A program made the position numbers and the translations under genes. Positions 23,656 through 35,222 of a stretch of DNA of 64,000 nucleotides are shown here, one piece after another; positions within the stretch are counted from its first letter, which is position 1, and every line of letters starts with the position of its first letter. The notes below the pieces were generated by a model. The model was not told the DNA's origin. It did not search any database and saw nothing but the letters and a program-made list of their open reading frames with translations. The DNA is from Plotosus lineatus (taxonomy: Eukaryota > Chordata > Actinopteri > Siluriformes > Plotosidae): positions 34,185,501 through 34,249,500 of the forward strand of contig CM045733.1 in assembly GCA_024760905.1 (NCBI GenBank), written 5' to 3'.

Positions 23656-24375
23656 ACACCAAGAGTACCAAAATAAACACCAAAAGTGCCAACACTAACA
23701 ATATAATTACGAGCAACATCAATAAGCGGAGTGGAGCCGGTGGTGTAGTGGTTAGAGTGTTGGGCTCATGATCAGGAGGTTGTGAGTTCAAATCCCACTG
23801 AGACCCTCACTGTGTTAAGACCCCTGGGCAAGGTCTCAACCACAAGTGTGCCTCTGTTCCCCCAGCAGTATAAATGGGTACCAGTAAAAATATACTGGGA
23901 AGGTAACCTGCGATGGACTCGCGTCCCATCCAGGAGGAGTTCAACTCCTGATTGCTTCACGCTAAGATAAGCACCGGCCTGATGAGCCGCTAGGCTCGGG
24001 TATAAAAACCCAAACAGTTAATCAATAACAACACCAACAACACTACAATCAAAACCAAGAACACAAGCAGCTAACAACACCAATAAAAACATGAACACCA
24101 GCAACACATATACCAACACCAATAACACAAATACCATTACTACACTACCAACAACAATAGCACCAATAATAGTAACAACAATAAGAACACCAACACCACA
24201 AAGACCAGCAATAGTAATATCAAAATGAATAGCACCAACAATTTGTAATTAACAGCACCAATAACTCCAATAACAACACAAACACTAATATTACCAACAG
24301 TACCAGTACCCACAACAAGGACATTAATACATGAACCAATAGTCACAATGCAAACAATACCAAAACCAATAATCA
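23405..24375. repeat. AAC/ACC-rich degenerate trinucleotide array
   Basis: Long runs of AACAACACCAAYACCAACA-like units on the plus strand, with almost no G, are interrupted by SINE-A copy 1 (23732-24017). The open frames within it are low-complexity artefacts. Confidence 0.9.
23732..24017 (+). mobile_element. SINE-A copy 1
   Basis: This is a tRNA-derived SINE. The A box lies in TGGTGTAGTGGTTAG and the B box in GTTCAAATCC. The body includes GGGCAAGGTCTCAACCACAA and ends TAAAAACCC. It is inserted inside the AAC/ACC-rich array. Confidence 0.88.
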
Positions 24376-24913
24376 GGCCTCAATCATGTCAGAGATTACT
24401 GAAACTATATTCTGATGTTTGATGTGAACATTATTAACCTCTTGACTTGCTGCTTCATGGATAATGGCATGAATCAGTAAGTGTACAGATGCATATCTTC
24501 ATAATGAATACAATTTTTTCCCCTCTGATAGAACAATGAAAACACTGATAATATACACACGCACTGATATATAGGTATTCTGTGTTGGTGACTATGGTCT
24601 TCCACAATAAATGTGTTTTGCAACGGGATTTCGTGAAGCCTGATTTGAGCATGTGCAGCCAAGCAGCCTTAATATCCCACAGTGCGACCGAGCTGACAGG
24701 ATAAGAGGCAGAAGTGTGGTTTCTGAGCACGCTGCATCTGCCCCCTGCAGAGAGACAGAGAACTCTGTGTGCTAAAGAGCGTACTGAGGGATGACTCAGG
24801 CATAAACCTTGTCATCTTACAGATCTAGAGGTCCTTGTTATTATTGTTTTTCTCTCTTGAAATAAAAGTGCGCCTCATTGTACTGTTTTTCTTTGCTGCA
24901 CAAAATATAAATC

Positions 24914-25256
24914 ATTCATCCATTCATTCATTTTCTGTACAGTTTAATCTTAATTAGGGTCACGGGGAGACTCGTGCCCATCTCAACCGACTCTGGGTGA
25001 GGGCAAAATACACACTGGACAGCTTGCCAGGCCATCACAAGGCAGAGGCACGCTGACGTCTATGCAGCTACTCTTGACGATGGTCAGCAATGGTTCTCTG
25101 CCTCTCATCATAGGCAGTGAGACATGGAAAGCCTTTGATAACCCAATTAGCTGCACTGGGGGGGGGGGGACAGTGACAACAAATTGAGAGTGGGGCTTGA
25201 ACCCCCAACCTTGGGATCAGTGATTTCAGCACCTTACCACCAGGCCACCACTGGCC
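24914..25256 (-). mobile_element. SINE-C1 copy
   Basis: On the minus strand it has tRNA head, C body and tail. A 10-base G run sits at the CCCCCCAGTGCAGCTAA junction. Confidence 0.86.
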
Positions 25257-25259
25257 TAG

Positions 25260-26079
25260 TCAGAATCAGTGGCGGTTCAAGCCTACATGGAGCCCCAGAC
25301 AAGAATAGTAAAAAAAAAAAAAATTGAATTTAAATTTTATTTGACGATATACAGTGTCAACAAATAGAAATATAAATAACAAGTACTGAAACTATAATGT
25401 TGATATACACCAATTAAACAGTTATAAGAATAAAACAAACACATTTGTACAGAAATTACAGGATTACAGAATACTCCTTTTCTCCTCACTTACACACAAG
25501 TAGAATAATAGTAATAAAGGAACCTGATGATTAAACTAAGGTGCTAAAACAGAAAAAAAAATTACAGTGCTAATGTAAATCTAAATGATTAACAGCCATC
25601 AATTTCATCATCCTATCTGCTCAGCAAGTATATTATAACTAAAAATGATGGGAAGTTTACTCATGTGTTTGTATGACACAGTGAAACTAAAGTATAACTT
25701 GTTGAGTTTCGCTGGAGGAGTAAGACAAAGTCTGAGCAGTGAACAAATTTTACCTTTATACCTAATTTTAGGCATATGACAAAAAATACTCAATATTTTA
25801 CAAACGACACCAAACAACTAGGGTCAGGTTGAGGGGGCAGCAGCTTAAGCAGAGAGGTCAAGAAGTCCCTCTCCCCAGCCACTTCTTCCAGCTCTTCTGA
25901 GGTGACACCAAGGCGTTCCCAGACCAGTCGCCAGTGTTCTGGGTCGACTCCGGGGGCTCTTGCCAGTTGGACATGCCCGAAACACTACACCAGGAAGGAA
26001 TTCAGGAGGTATTCTAACCAGATGCCTGAGACACGTCAACTGGCTCCTCTCAACACAACAGTTCTACTCGGAGAGCCTC
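25260..26079. other. Spacer, nothing recognised
   Basis: AT-rich to 25810. 25850-26045 is GC-richer and has the look of an old retroelement piece (CACCAAGGCGTTCCCAGACC), but I cannot assign it. Confidence 0.4.
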
Positions 26080-26295
26080 CCAATTTTTTTAAAAAATTAT
26101 TTTGATTTACTACATTAATCCTGTAAGGGAAATTATTTCCTCTGCATTTAATCCATCCAAAGTGAGCAGACACACACTTGGAGCAGTGGACTCCGAGGAG
26201 CAGTGGACCTGCACCTGGAGGTCAATTTGGGGTCAAGGGCACTTGTCATTTTTGGGGAGGAAGGGAAGGTCTACTCACCCCCCCCCCCCAAATGT
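26080..26295 (-). mobile_element. SINE-D fragment
   Basis: It has CTGCATTTAATCCATCCAAA and a short AC tract, and then stops in a C run. The tRNA head is missing. Confidence 0.65.
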
Positions 26296-26384
26296 TGAAA
26301 ATATTGGGTCTACAAAGTACCAACTTTTTTGGTGGGAGGGAGTGTTTGAAGTCATTCACAAATTCAAGTTTTCTGCTCATCAAT

Positions 26385-26502
26385 TCACTCATATTCTAAA
26401 TCACTGAATCCTAATTAGGGTCATGGAGCGGATGGTACCCATCTCAGCCAACTCTGGGCAAGGGCAGGGTGCATCCTGTCCAGCTCACCAGGTCATCACA
26501 AC
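26385..26502 (-). mobile_element. SINE-B/C1 tail fragment
   Basis: Only the last ~115 bp (CTAATTAGGGTCATGGAG to CAGCTCACCAGGTCATC) remain. Confidence 0.7.
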
Positions 26503-26514
26503 AAATTTTCTGAG

Positions 26515-26695
26515 TTTTTTTTGTACCATTTCTTTGCTGTTTTTTACAAGAAGAAATAAATTGCATGTTCATGGTTGTTGACATGCTGTGTAAATCGACT
26601 GAGAAAAACATTCAAATATCTATTTTCATTTCAGATTGTGACTGATTTGGAAAAATGCCAAGGGATTGAATACTTTTTTCATGCTACTGCATACT
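26515..26695. mobile_element. DNA transposon end fragment
   Basis: GGGATTGAATACTTTTTTCATG followed by CTACTGCATACTG resembles the right end of a CAGTGGCTTGCAAAAGTATTC-type element. No left end is visible. Confidence 0.45.
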
Positions 26696-26878
26696 GTTTG
26701 GTATTATCATAATGTATGGTTGTAATTGCAGAAAATACAACAGTGTTTAGTTATCATCCTCTAACACAAAGACTTTGCCCATTTCCATGATTTCCTTCCA
26801 TTCTCATCATGCCACACGATGACAAAAGTCTCCTGAAAAAGACACTATTCTTGTTTTCAGAATTGGACTCCTTACAGT

Positions 26879-27218
26879 TCAATTCAGTTCATTTTCTGTA
26901 ACTGCTTAATCCTAATTGGGGTCATGGGGAGGCTGGCGCCCATCCCAGCTGAATCTGGGCGAGGGCAGAGTACACCCTGGACAGCTCGCCAGGCCATTGC
27001 AGGACGGAAACCCACTAATGGCTTTGCAGCTATTCTTTTATGAAAGTCAGCAATGGTTCTTTTACATGCTTCACACCATAGACAGTGAGAGACATGGCCA
27101 GCCTTTGATAACCCAGTTAGCTGCACTGGGGAGACAGTGACAACCTTGTGGCGAGTGGGAACCCCCAACCTTTGGATCAGCGATCCAGCACCCTATACCA
27201 CTTGTCCACCACTGCCCT
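26879..27218 (-). mobile_element. SINE-C1 copy
   Basis: Head, body and tail are complete on the minus strand (CCAACCTTTGGATCAGCGATC marks the head). Confidence 0.87.
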
Positions 27219-27444
27219 GCCTCCTAACAGTTCAACCTAATTCTAAGAATTATTATATTTTAATAGTCCTTTTTCTACTTAATTTGTTTGATACACATTT
27301 TTTTCCCCTCAACACATTGGAACATTGTAAATCAAACAGAAGGTGCTGTGGATTAGGTAACACTGAATGTGAGGGTTAGGACCAAGTTTCTAATGCCAGA
27401 AATGGAAGAAGACATTGGATTGCAGTTACAAAGGAAAGCAGGTC

Positions 27445-28110
27445 ACATTAATGGGTTAATGCCGGGTTTGGATTTAGTCACGGTGCACAACAATCTAACA
27501 AAAATCCACTGAAAATCCACAATTCTTTAGCTTATTGATAACAGATGTCAAAAGAGAATGGGCAGGCTGGTTTGAGCTCACAGGAACTTTTTGATGACTC
27601 AAATCATTCTTTTCAACATTGATAAGAAGAAATGCATCCCCGCATGTGCAACAATCCAAATCTTCATATGGATGAGCTACAAGAGCAGACCACCATGTCA
27701 GGTTCCCAATTATGTCAGCAAAGATCAAAAATCCAAGGCTATCTTGTTCACAGGGCCACCAAATTTGAAAGAACAAGACTTAGTATAGCTTAATGTAATC
27801 TTCAGCAATCTGGTTTTGGTGAGGTTATAAGCACTGAAACAATCATTGTCAAAATAGCAATGACACAAAGAACAACAACACAAACAACAATAATCCCAAC
27901 ACTACTCCTATTGCTAACCCCAGCACAAACAACACCAATGCCAATACCAACAAGACAAGCATTAACAACACCAAAACCAATATCAACATCAACACAACAA
28001 AAAGACCAAAAGCACCACTACCAACAATCACACAAATAACACCAATACCAACACTATCAGTATTGCCAACCTCAAGAATGACAATACCAACACCAACAAC
28101 ACCAACACCA
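27445..28110. repeat. Duplicated segment, copy 2
   Basis: This is the direct repeat of 23030-23655, roughly 90% similar by eye, including the same order of AAC/ACC units. It carries an extra 45 bp (27743-27788) absent from copy 1. Confidence 0.92.
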
Positions 28111-28112
28111 AT
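27862..28112. repeat. AAC/ACC-rich array in the second duplicate
   Basis: This is the shorter counterpart of the 23405 array and ends abruptly at TCTTTCGGAGAG. Confidence 0.9.
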
Positions 28113-28361
28113 GTCTTTCGGAGAGGGCTTGACTCCACTGGCTTGCAAGTTTAATGAAATGTCACCCAGTTTGAATCTTACTGAGAGTGAAAGACAGTGA
28201 AACAGTGTGAAATACCCTCATCACTCAATCACTGACTCAGATTGTTTGTAGTTTCTATCTTTTCAGAGGAGAGGCGAAGGAACTCACGCACAAAAACTTT
28301 TAGACCAGTTCGATTTTAAGTTGTAATTTATTGACTGGAAGAAAAACAAATCTGATAAATT

Positions 28362-28995
28362 ACTCACTCACTTTTTTGCTGAACTGTTCAATTCTATTAG
28401 GGTTGCAGGGAGTCTTGAGTCTCAGCCATCTCAGCCAACACCTGTTGGTTCAACTGGTTGAAGACGAGGCATATCAGACCATCGCAGAGCCAACACACTC
28501 ACATCTAGGGACATCCAATTAGCCTACTGTACATGACTTTGGGTGGGGCTGGTGGCGTAGTGGTTAGGGTGCTGCGCTCATGATCAGGAGGTTGTGAGTT
28601 CGAATCCCACTGAGACCTTCACTGTGCTAAGACCCCTGGGCAAGGTCTCAACCACAAGTGTGCCTCTGTTCACCCAGCAATATAAATGGGTACCAGTAAA
28701 AATATACTGTGAAGGTAACCTGTGATGGGCTAGCATCCCATCCAGGGGGAGTTGAACTCATGGTTGCTTCATGCTATGGAAACCAGGGATAAGCACCAGC
28801 CTGATGAGCCATGAGGCTCAGGGGTAAAAACCCAACAGACTTTGGACTTTGGGAGAAAACTGGAGTACCTCAAGAAAACTTGCACAGAGGAGAACATACA
28901 AACTCCAAACAGAAACACCTTTGCTGAGCCCGGCTTAAATCCAGAACATTTCGCTGTGAGGTGGACAAGCTGAACTCTGTCACTGTGCTGCCCAG
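28362..28995 (-). mobile_element. SINE-B copy split by a SINE-A
   Basis: The tail half is 28362-28542 and the head half 28846-28995, on the minus strand. The halves join precisely once SINE-A and one GACTTTGG are removed. Confidence 0.88.
28543..28837 (+). mobile_element. SINE-A copy 2, inserted in a SINE-B
   Basis: This is a full-length copy with intact A and B boxes (GTTCGAATCC). The 8-bp GACTTTGG is duplicated at 28535-28542 and 28838-28845. The two halves of a SINE-B resume on each side. Confidence 0.92.
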
Positions 28996-29319
28996 ACCTG
29001 ATTATTAGCCATCTATTTTTATATTACAGATAAGATTATATCAGTTTCCATTATAGACTATAGTGGCATCTATCGGCACTCAGTGTATTAGTTGAAAAGT
29101 TAGTTGAAGTGCCATGAATTGCTAATGACTGCAAAGCAACACTTCTGAAGTTGTAGGTTGTCCATATGGATCTTAGATACAGAATACAGTATTATGTAAC
29201 ATGTATGTCAGACATGGGCAAGCTACGGCCTGCAGGCCGTATATGGTCGATTAGGCTTTTTAATATGGTCCTCGGTGTGTGTTCAATTAAAAAAAAATTC
29301 TAAATCATACATCAATCAC

Positions 29320-29578
29320 TCCCTCCAGTTCAGCTAACTGGGTTATCAAAAGCCGGCCATGTTTGTCACTGTCTATGGTGTGAGGCATGTAAAAGAACCA
29401 TTGCTGACTTTAATCAAGAGTAGGTTGCATAGCTGTCAGCGTATTTCTGCCCTGTGATGGCCTAGAAAGCTGCCCAGGGTGTACTCTGCCCTTGCTCAGA
29501 GTTGGCTGAGATGGGTGCCAGCCTTGCCGTGACCCTAATTAGGATTAAGCGGTTCTGTAAATGAATGAAAGGATGAAT
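29320..29578 (+). mobile_element. SINE-C1 copy inside a hAT element
   Basis: The copy lacks its head. Body and tail match the family, ending in GTAAATGAATGAA. Confidence 0.84.
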
Positions 29579-29674
29579 GACGTCAATCATTCCTTCATCT
29601 TGTCCCTGCAATGCCCACATTTCCCCAATAGATGGCACACCGACCAATGGTAGACCTTTGTTGGAGTGTAGTGT

Positions 29675-29996
29675 TCAGTTCATCAATTCATTTTCTGTAA
29701 CCGCTTAATCCTAATCCAACTTCGGGCAAGGGCAGAGTACACCCTGGACAGCTCGCCAGGCCATCGCAGGGCGGAAACACGCCGACAGCTTTGCAGCCTA
29801 CTCTTTACGAAAGTCAGCAATGGTTCTTTTACATACCTTACACCATAGACAGTGAGAGACATGGCCAGCCTTTGATAACCCAGTTAGCTGCACTTGGGGG
29901 GACAGTGACAACCTTGTGGAGAGTGGGACTCGAACCCCCAACCTTTGGATCAGTGATTCAGCACCCTATACCACTAGACCACCACTGTCCCCCGGA
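29675..29996 (-). mobile_element. SINE-C1 copy inside a hAT element
   Basis: This is a full copy on the minus strand, about 100 bp from the previous one and in opposite orientation. The tail is shortened by about 30 bp. Confidence 0.86.
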
Positions 29997-30061
29997 GTGT
30001 AGTGCATTATTCTTTATTTCACTTACATTTTTCCCGTTGCCATTTGAGCCCTTCTGTATAA

Positions 30062-30200
30062 ATGAGGGGACCAAAGAAAAGGAAAGTGGACAGTGAGTTC
30101 CGAGTCTTTAATAAGGTGTGGACAACAAAATGTTTTTTTACGGAAGTCCTATCAACGACTGTATGTCTGATATGCCAAGAAGCTGTTGCTTGTTTGTAAG
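30062..30200 (+). pseudogene. hAT transposase N-terminus (GTF2IRD2-like)
   Basis: From the ATG at 30062 the product starts MRGPKKRKVDSEFRVFNKVW, followed by FFTEVL and CLICQEAVACL before a stop near 30196. This resembles the BED-like start of Charlie-type hAT transposases, the family that gave rise to GTF2IRD2. The CxxC pair of the finger is visible, but the rest of the transposase is deleted. Confidence 0.75.
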
Positions 30201-30799
30201 TTTGAAAGTGCATCTTTTTATTAAGTATGCATTTATACGCTGCAGCAAAACAGAAAATGAGCAGAGCAGAAATGATTGAGATTGAGTATTTTGTTATATA
30301 GTAATGTTTTGAATGTTAAAAGTGATATCGTTCATGTTTTTCCAATAAATGTTGATTTCTTTAACTCTGTGCCTTTGATTGAAACATATTAAAACAGATG
30401 CAATCTCCAGGCTTGATAGATCAGTGTGTGTGCTATTTTAATCTATTTACATTTTCTTCTCCCAGTATTGTGCCACAAAGTGTAAATGCCACACCTCGCA
30501 TATTCATTGAGACAAACATACTACCTGGATGAGGGCTATTTTTCACATTTGGAAGATGCAGTCTTCAGTGCATGCTGTTAGTAAATCAGGTTGTAAATTT
30601 ATTTGCGCGTAATTACTGTGCTATGAGGTTTTCACACTACACGCAATATTTTAGTATATCTGGCCCAAAAAACTCTATCCAAATGCTCCTGGCCTGGCCC
30701 CGCTGTCAAATTTTTTAACCCATTGTGACCCGCAAGTCAAAAAGTTTGCCCACCCCTGATGTATATTGTTTCAGTTAGAATGCCACAACATTCATTCAT

Positions 30800-31115
30800 C
30801 AGCTATATTTTTAATATTGAAACTATCATTGTACATAAATGTACTCACTGCAGTCATTAGCAATCCGTGAACTATCATTGTACTCATTGCACATAATTTT
30901 TTTGTAACTGGTAAACTGTAATTTGCTGGCACTGGATCAGGATATATGGGAGTTGTTCCATTTCCTCCGACAAAGTATTCAGTGCAATATACTGTACGTC
31001 TATTTTTCACTTTGTCAACAGTGAAGTCTTTGTGACTGCATGCTCTCACCCATTTCTTGCCTTTCCCTTTGTCAATCTTTGACTTAGGGAAAGTCAGACT
31101 GCCCAAACTTTGCAT
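30800..31115 (-). pseudogene. THAP-like domain fragment
   Basis: The minus strand encodes KKWVRACSHKDFTVDKVK, then VYCTEYFVGGNGTTP and YPDPVPA. W..A..R/HKDF...C..xFVGG..PT..PDP.PA is the second half of a THAP-like domain found in fish transposon proteins. The first Cys pair is not visible. It abuts the hAT element ending at 30758. Confidence 0.6.
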
Positions 31116-31382
31116 ATTATCATAATCTGCATATCAACTATCAGGATTTCAAATACCGTAATAATAATATAAAGTTATTCCTTTTGATGTACTGTTGATG
31201 TCACCTGTTGAAATGTCCATTACTAAATATTTTGCAGATAAAATGCCTGGAGTGGTCAGTCAAACTGCACTGACCCATGTTAATTGTACAACCATAGTCA
31301 TGCAAACTAACCCATCTGTAATGGCGTGATTGATTTTTTTAGCAACGCAGAGGAAAGATGATGTGTGCTACATTTTTGACTT

Positions 31383-31640
31383 TCGCAATTGATCCATCCA
31401 AAGTGAGCACACACACACACACACACGTAAACAGTTAGTACACACACTCGGACCAGTGGGCTGCCACACATTGGAGTGCCTGGAGAGCAGTTGGGGTTAG
31501 GTGCCTAAAGGGCACCTCAGCCATGAAGGTGGAGGAAGGGAAGATGCTGTTGACACATTTTTCCTGCTGGTTCGAGAGTCAAACCAGCAATGTTTAAGTT
31601 TCAAACCTACTTCTCTAACCATTAGGCAATGGTTTCCCTG
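31383..31640 (-). mobile_element. SINE-D copy
   Basis: On the minus strand the tRNA head GCCTAATGGTTAGAGAAG is followed by the CCTGGTTTGACT B-box region, the CCTTCCTCCACCTTCATGGC body and (GT)n. Confidence 0.78.
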
Positions 31641-31718
31641 TTCTTTTAAAGTTTAATATATACTATACCTAAAGGTAAGTAATCTGTACTCTGTCAAGGT
31701 GTTTCAGTATATCTAGAA

Positions 31719-32984
31719 TAGGGGTCGGCAACCCGCGGCTCCGGAGCCAGATGAAGCTATTTCACCTCTCTGCTGCAGCTCCATGGCTTTTCAAAATAAT
31801 GTTGTACCTTATGGTGGCGACGGGTGCACCAGAAACATCATCTACAAAAACCACTGCATCACCAAAAACAACTGCAAAAAGAAAATCCCGCTTATTTACT
31901 CAGATCAGAAGCACTCCGGGCTCCCAGGGGTAGAGTAGAGAGTTAAACCAGCTCTCACCTGAATGACGGGAAAATCTGCCTAAGGCAGAGTCCTGCAACG
32001 GTCAGCCATCCACAGGTACCCAGTGAGTACCCTTTCCAAAATGCTTTTTTTTAGAGTTGAAAATTACATCGATGAGAATTAATAGTTACGGGTGTGGACG
32101 GGTATTTATTTGGTGTGGGAGGGGTGAATTTGTGTGTGTGTTCTTGTGGACATAGCTATCGTTATATTAATCAGCTGCATTGAGAGTCTCAGTGTTTTTG
32201 ATCTGCTGTGTTGGTAGATTTCCAAAGCCTTGTGCTAATGGCAAGGAGAGATTTTTCCTCCATCGGGGTTTGTAATCCAAGAACGTAAATCACAGCTGAA
32301 GTAAAAGATGGTGAATAAGCTTTGTTTATGCACAGCAATCTCTGAATTAAATAACTGTCCTCACAGTGACGAAATAAGACAGTCTCCACTTTGAGAATGG
32401 GGCGGTCAGTGCTGTATTAAGCATTAATATAATTTAAAAGAATGTTGAGCAGGTTCCTTCTTCAAATAAGTCTTCACATACTTTTCTGTGTTGCTGTTGT
32501 TTTTGTAAATTAAAACGACGACAAAACAACATTATTATAACTAATAAAGAAAAAGAAGATCCCACAAAGGGAGTGATGATGAGGTAGGCGACCCTACCCG
32601 TTAACACATCTGGCTGCACCCAGTCCCTCGCTTCATGGGACAGCTGTTCTTCTTCTTTATAAGAATACAAGAAGGACTCAAACACATTCATTCATTTTTG
32701 GAACCACTTCATTCTAATTCGGGTCGCAGGGAGGCTGGCGATTTTTTTTTTAATCTAAATGTTTTTGTTGCAAGCAGAATTGTTATTTTATTGTCTCTGC
32801 AGTCATTTAAATCAATGCAACACATTGTTGTTTTATATTAACATGAAGGAAAAAGGGGAAAAAACATTATATGCAGTGTTATTTGATCTTAAATGTCAAA
32901 AAAGATTTGTGGCTCCCAGTGTTTTCTTTAATGTGGAAAACGGGTCCAAATGGCTCTTTGAATGGTAGAGGTTGCCAACCCCTT
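31719..32984. mobile_element. hAT-like element with GGGGTCGGCAACC ends
   Basis: The left end AGGGGTCGGCAACCCGCGGCT and the right end GTTGCCAACCCCT form inverted repeats typical of hAT elements that carry GCGGCTCC at the left and GGCTCTTTG at the right. A matching 8-bp target duplication is not evident. A SINE tail fragment lies inside at 32685-32740. Confidence 0.72.
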
Positions 32985-33004
32985 TGTCAACGGTTGTCAC
33001 TGCA

Positions 33005-33236
33005 GTCCTCGCAGTGCAGCTAACTGGGTTATCAAAGGCCGGCCATGTCTCTTACTGTCTATTGTGAGACGCATGCAAAAGAACCATTGCTGACTGTCGT
33101 AAAGAGTAGGCTGCATAGCCATCAGCGTGTTTCTGCCCTGCAATGGCCTGGCGAGTTGTCCAGGGTGTACTCTTGGCTGAGATGGGTGCCAGCCTCCCCG
33201 TGACCTTAATGAGGATTAAGTGGTTCAACGGATGAG
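33005..33236 (+). mobile_element. SINE-C1 copy, head missing
   Basis: Body GCAGCTAACTGGGTTATCAA and tail GAGGATTAAGTGGTTC are present. A short internal deletion removes part of the CTGCCC segment. Confidence 0.84.
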
Positions 33237-33675
33237 TTTTTCTCCAAAAGTTAGATTGTTTAATTATGGTTTTATATAATAGCTTGTTGAATGATATTGC
33301 CTAGATAAGCAATATTCCAAAATTCTTAGAACAGTGATGCGACTGAGTTTGGAAAGCAACAGTAACTGAGGAACAGATTTCAGAGAAGTGTTTAGTGCAT
33401 CCTGGTTCTTTTATCTCTCAGGCTGGAACCAAGACCAATTAGCCCTGTGCACGAATTTAAGACATTCTATCAGTCATTTGTGGACTACTTTGCACATTCT
33501 CATCCCTTTCAGGCATCACGTGCACTGGTGACTATCTCAAAATGGGTGTAAAAACATGACCACCTTTCCCGACTGGTTGATTTGAGTGCCAGTAGGACAC
33601 CAGGAAAGGGTGGGTTATTGGGGGCAGAAAGCCAGGAATGTTGAGGAAGGTAATTTTTGCTGATGAAAGGGGAGT

Positions 33676-33741
<66 letters not shown>
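33676..33741. repeat. (CA)n microsatellite
   Basis: About 33 uninterrupted CA units. Confidence 0.95.
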
Positions 33742-33744
<3 letters not shown>

Positions 33745-34534
33745 TTAATCCTCTAAACACCATCTAGACTGATACCTTAACCTTAGTAATGTATTGTAAA
33801 AATGAAACACAATCACAAAAAAAAAACCCAAACAATTTTGACAGACTAGCCACATCTTCACACACTCAACCAGTCTGATATCCTTCGTAATTTTATACAA
33901 ATCCTATCTTTTGACGTGAAAACACCCTCCACCCCCCACCAAGAGCCTGAGAGCTAGAAAACAAAGCACGGGAGAGATAGCAATGATTCTGTCCTTCAGC
34001 CAGGGCTGTGGAGCACACTGGCAAAGGAAAAGCAAGATAAGACAAAACAAAACACTCCCTAAAGTGGAAAAGAAATGTAAAGTAACCACAAATTGTATGA
34101 CCATAACAAGACTATTAAGGGCGACGCAGAGACATAGGAAAGATTTCCTCAGGCTTTATTTCAGGTTAATAAAGTAATTGAATCCATTGGCTCATTTTAT
34201 TCTTAGCAGTCTAATGTGAGTAAGATAAAAGGGCACAATGGTACTGATGCAGGTGATAAAAAAGTTCTGAATAGCCAGAAGAGAAAGAGAAAAAATCTTG
34301 CTGAGGAAGCAAAGGTTTCCTTTTGCAAACATTAGAGTATGACAAGATTTTCTTTCTATTTTGCAGATATCGCCCTCTGGTGGAGGAGGAGTTCATTAAT
34401 TCCACTTGTAAATTCACTGCATTGCAGCATTACAAGAGTTTGTCGAAGCTTCTGCCTGAGGACTATCTGCTCAGAATAAACAAATAGTCAAACAACAAAT
34501 TAAATACTAGGAGCACTATCATCCAGGAGATTGA

Positions 34535-34593
34535 TAGGTAAATAGATAGATAGATAAATAGATAACTAGATAGATACAGTAGATAGACAGATA

Positions 34594-34666
<73 letters not shown>

Positions 34667-34700
34667 TAGATAGATACATACATACATACATACATACAAA
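34535..34700. repeat. (GATA)n-(TA)n-(GATA/CATA)n compound microsatellite
   Basis: TAGA and GATA units flank about 34 TA units (34596-34664) and continue as TACA units. Confidence 0.93.
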
Positions 34701-35154
34701 GATTGATTGAAGGATTGTGTATGTTGGACTTGAGAATGAAAGAAAAATGTTATATTATTTAGAACATTAGGAATCCAGTTACTTCTGAACCTCTGTGACA
34801 ATGACAGACATAAACATGTATGAAAATGTGTGTGAATGTGTCTGTATGTCGAGAACATTTTATATTTCAGTCAGAAACAGAGATTGTAGCTCATCTTGCA
34901 GCAGTGCTTGGGAGTACTCACTGTACTCTCTCTTATTAGTTCCATGGTGCTCATTACACACACCCTCAAGTTAAACAAAGAATATGGTCCAAGAGAACAC
35001 AATATTACAAAGTACATGATTTGCACCCTGGGCCTTCACAATGATCAGTATCTAAGCAAATATATAAATGTTCAGTGTAGTTATAATAGGAAAAAATCCC
35101 CCCCCCCCCCACCACAATAGTCAGACAAAACAGCCTCCATCATAGTGCACATGA

Positions 35155-35222
35155 GATGAGATTTCCTTTCGGCTTTTTCCATTTTTCAGGGGTTGCCATA
35201 GAGAATGAATCGTACGTTTATT
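35155..35222 (-). mobile_element. RTE/SINE-C2 3' tail fragment
   Basis: TTTCCTTTCGGCTTTTTCC followed by a diverged copy of the GTCGCCACAGCGAAT segment matches the 3' end of the LINE and of SINE-C2. Only about 65 bp remain. Confidence 0.6.

Larger units (their letters stand above)
29209..30758 (+). mobile_element. hAT (Charlie-type) element with a transposase start
   Basis: The ends CAGACATGGGCAAGC and TTTGCCCACCCCTG are imperfect inverted repeats. An 8-bp duplication ATGTATRT lies at 29201-29208 and 30759-30766. The interior carries two SINE-C1 insertions and the N-terminus of a transposase. Confidence 0.87.

Noticed and set aside
23741..23800. tRNA-like A and B boxes (also in every other SINE head)
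   Set aside because: They are SINE promoters followed by SINE bodies. No cloverleaf with a paired acceptor stem was found, so no tRNA gene is called.
23394..24346. Hydrophobic Leu/Val-rich minus-strand frames resembling membrane proteins
   Set aside because: They are translations of the AAC/ACC array and have no gene structure.
33509..33763. Cys/Val repeat frames over (CA)n arrays (also 18031, 21834, 39775 and 63320)
   Set aside because: Microsatellite translations only.
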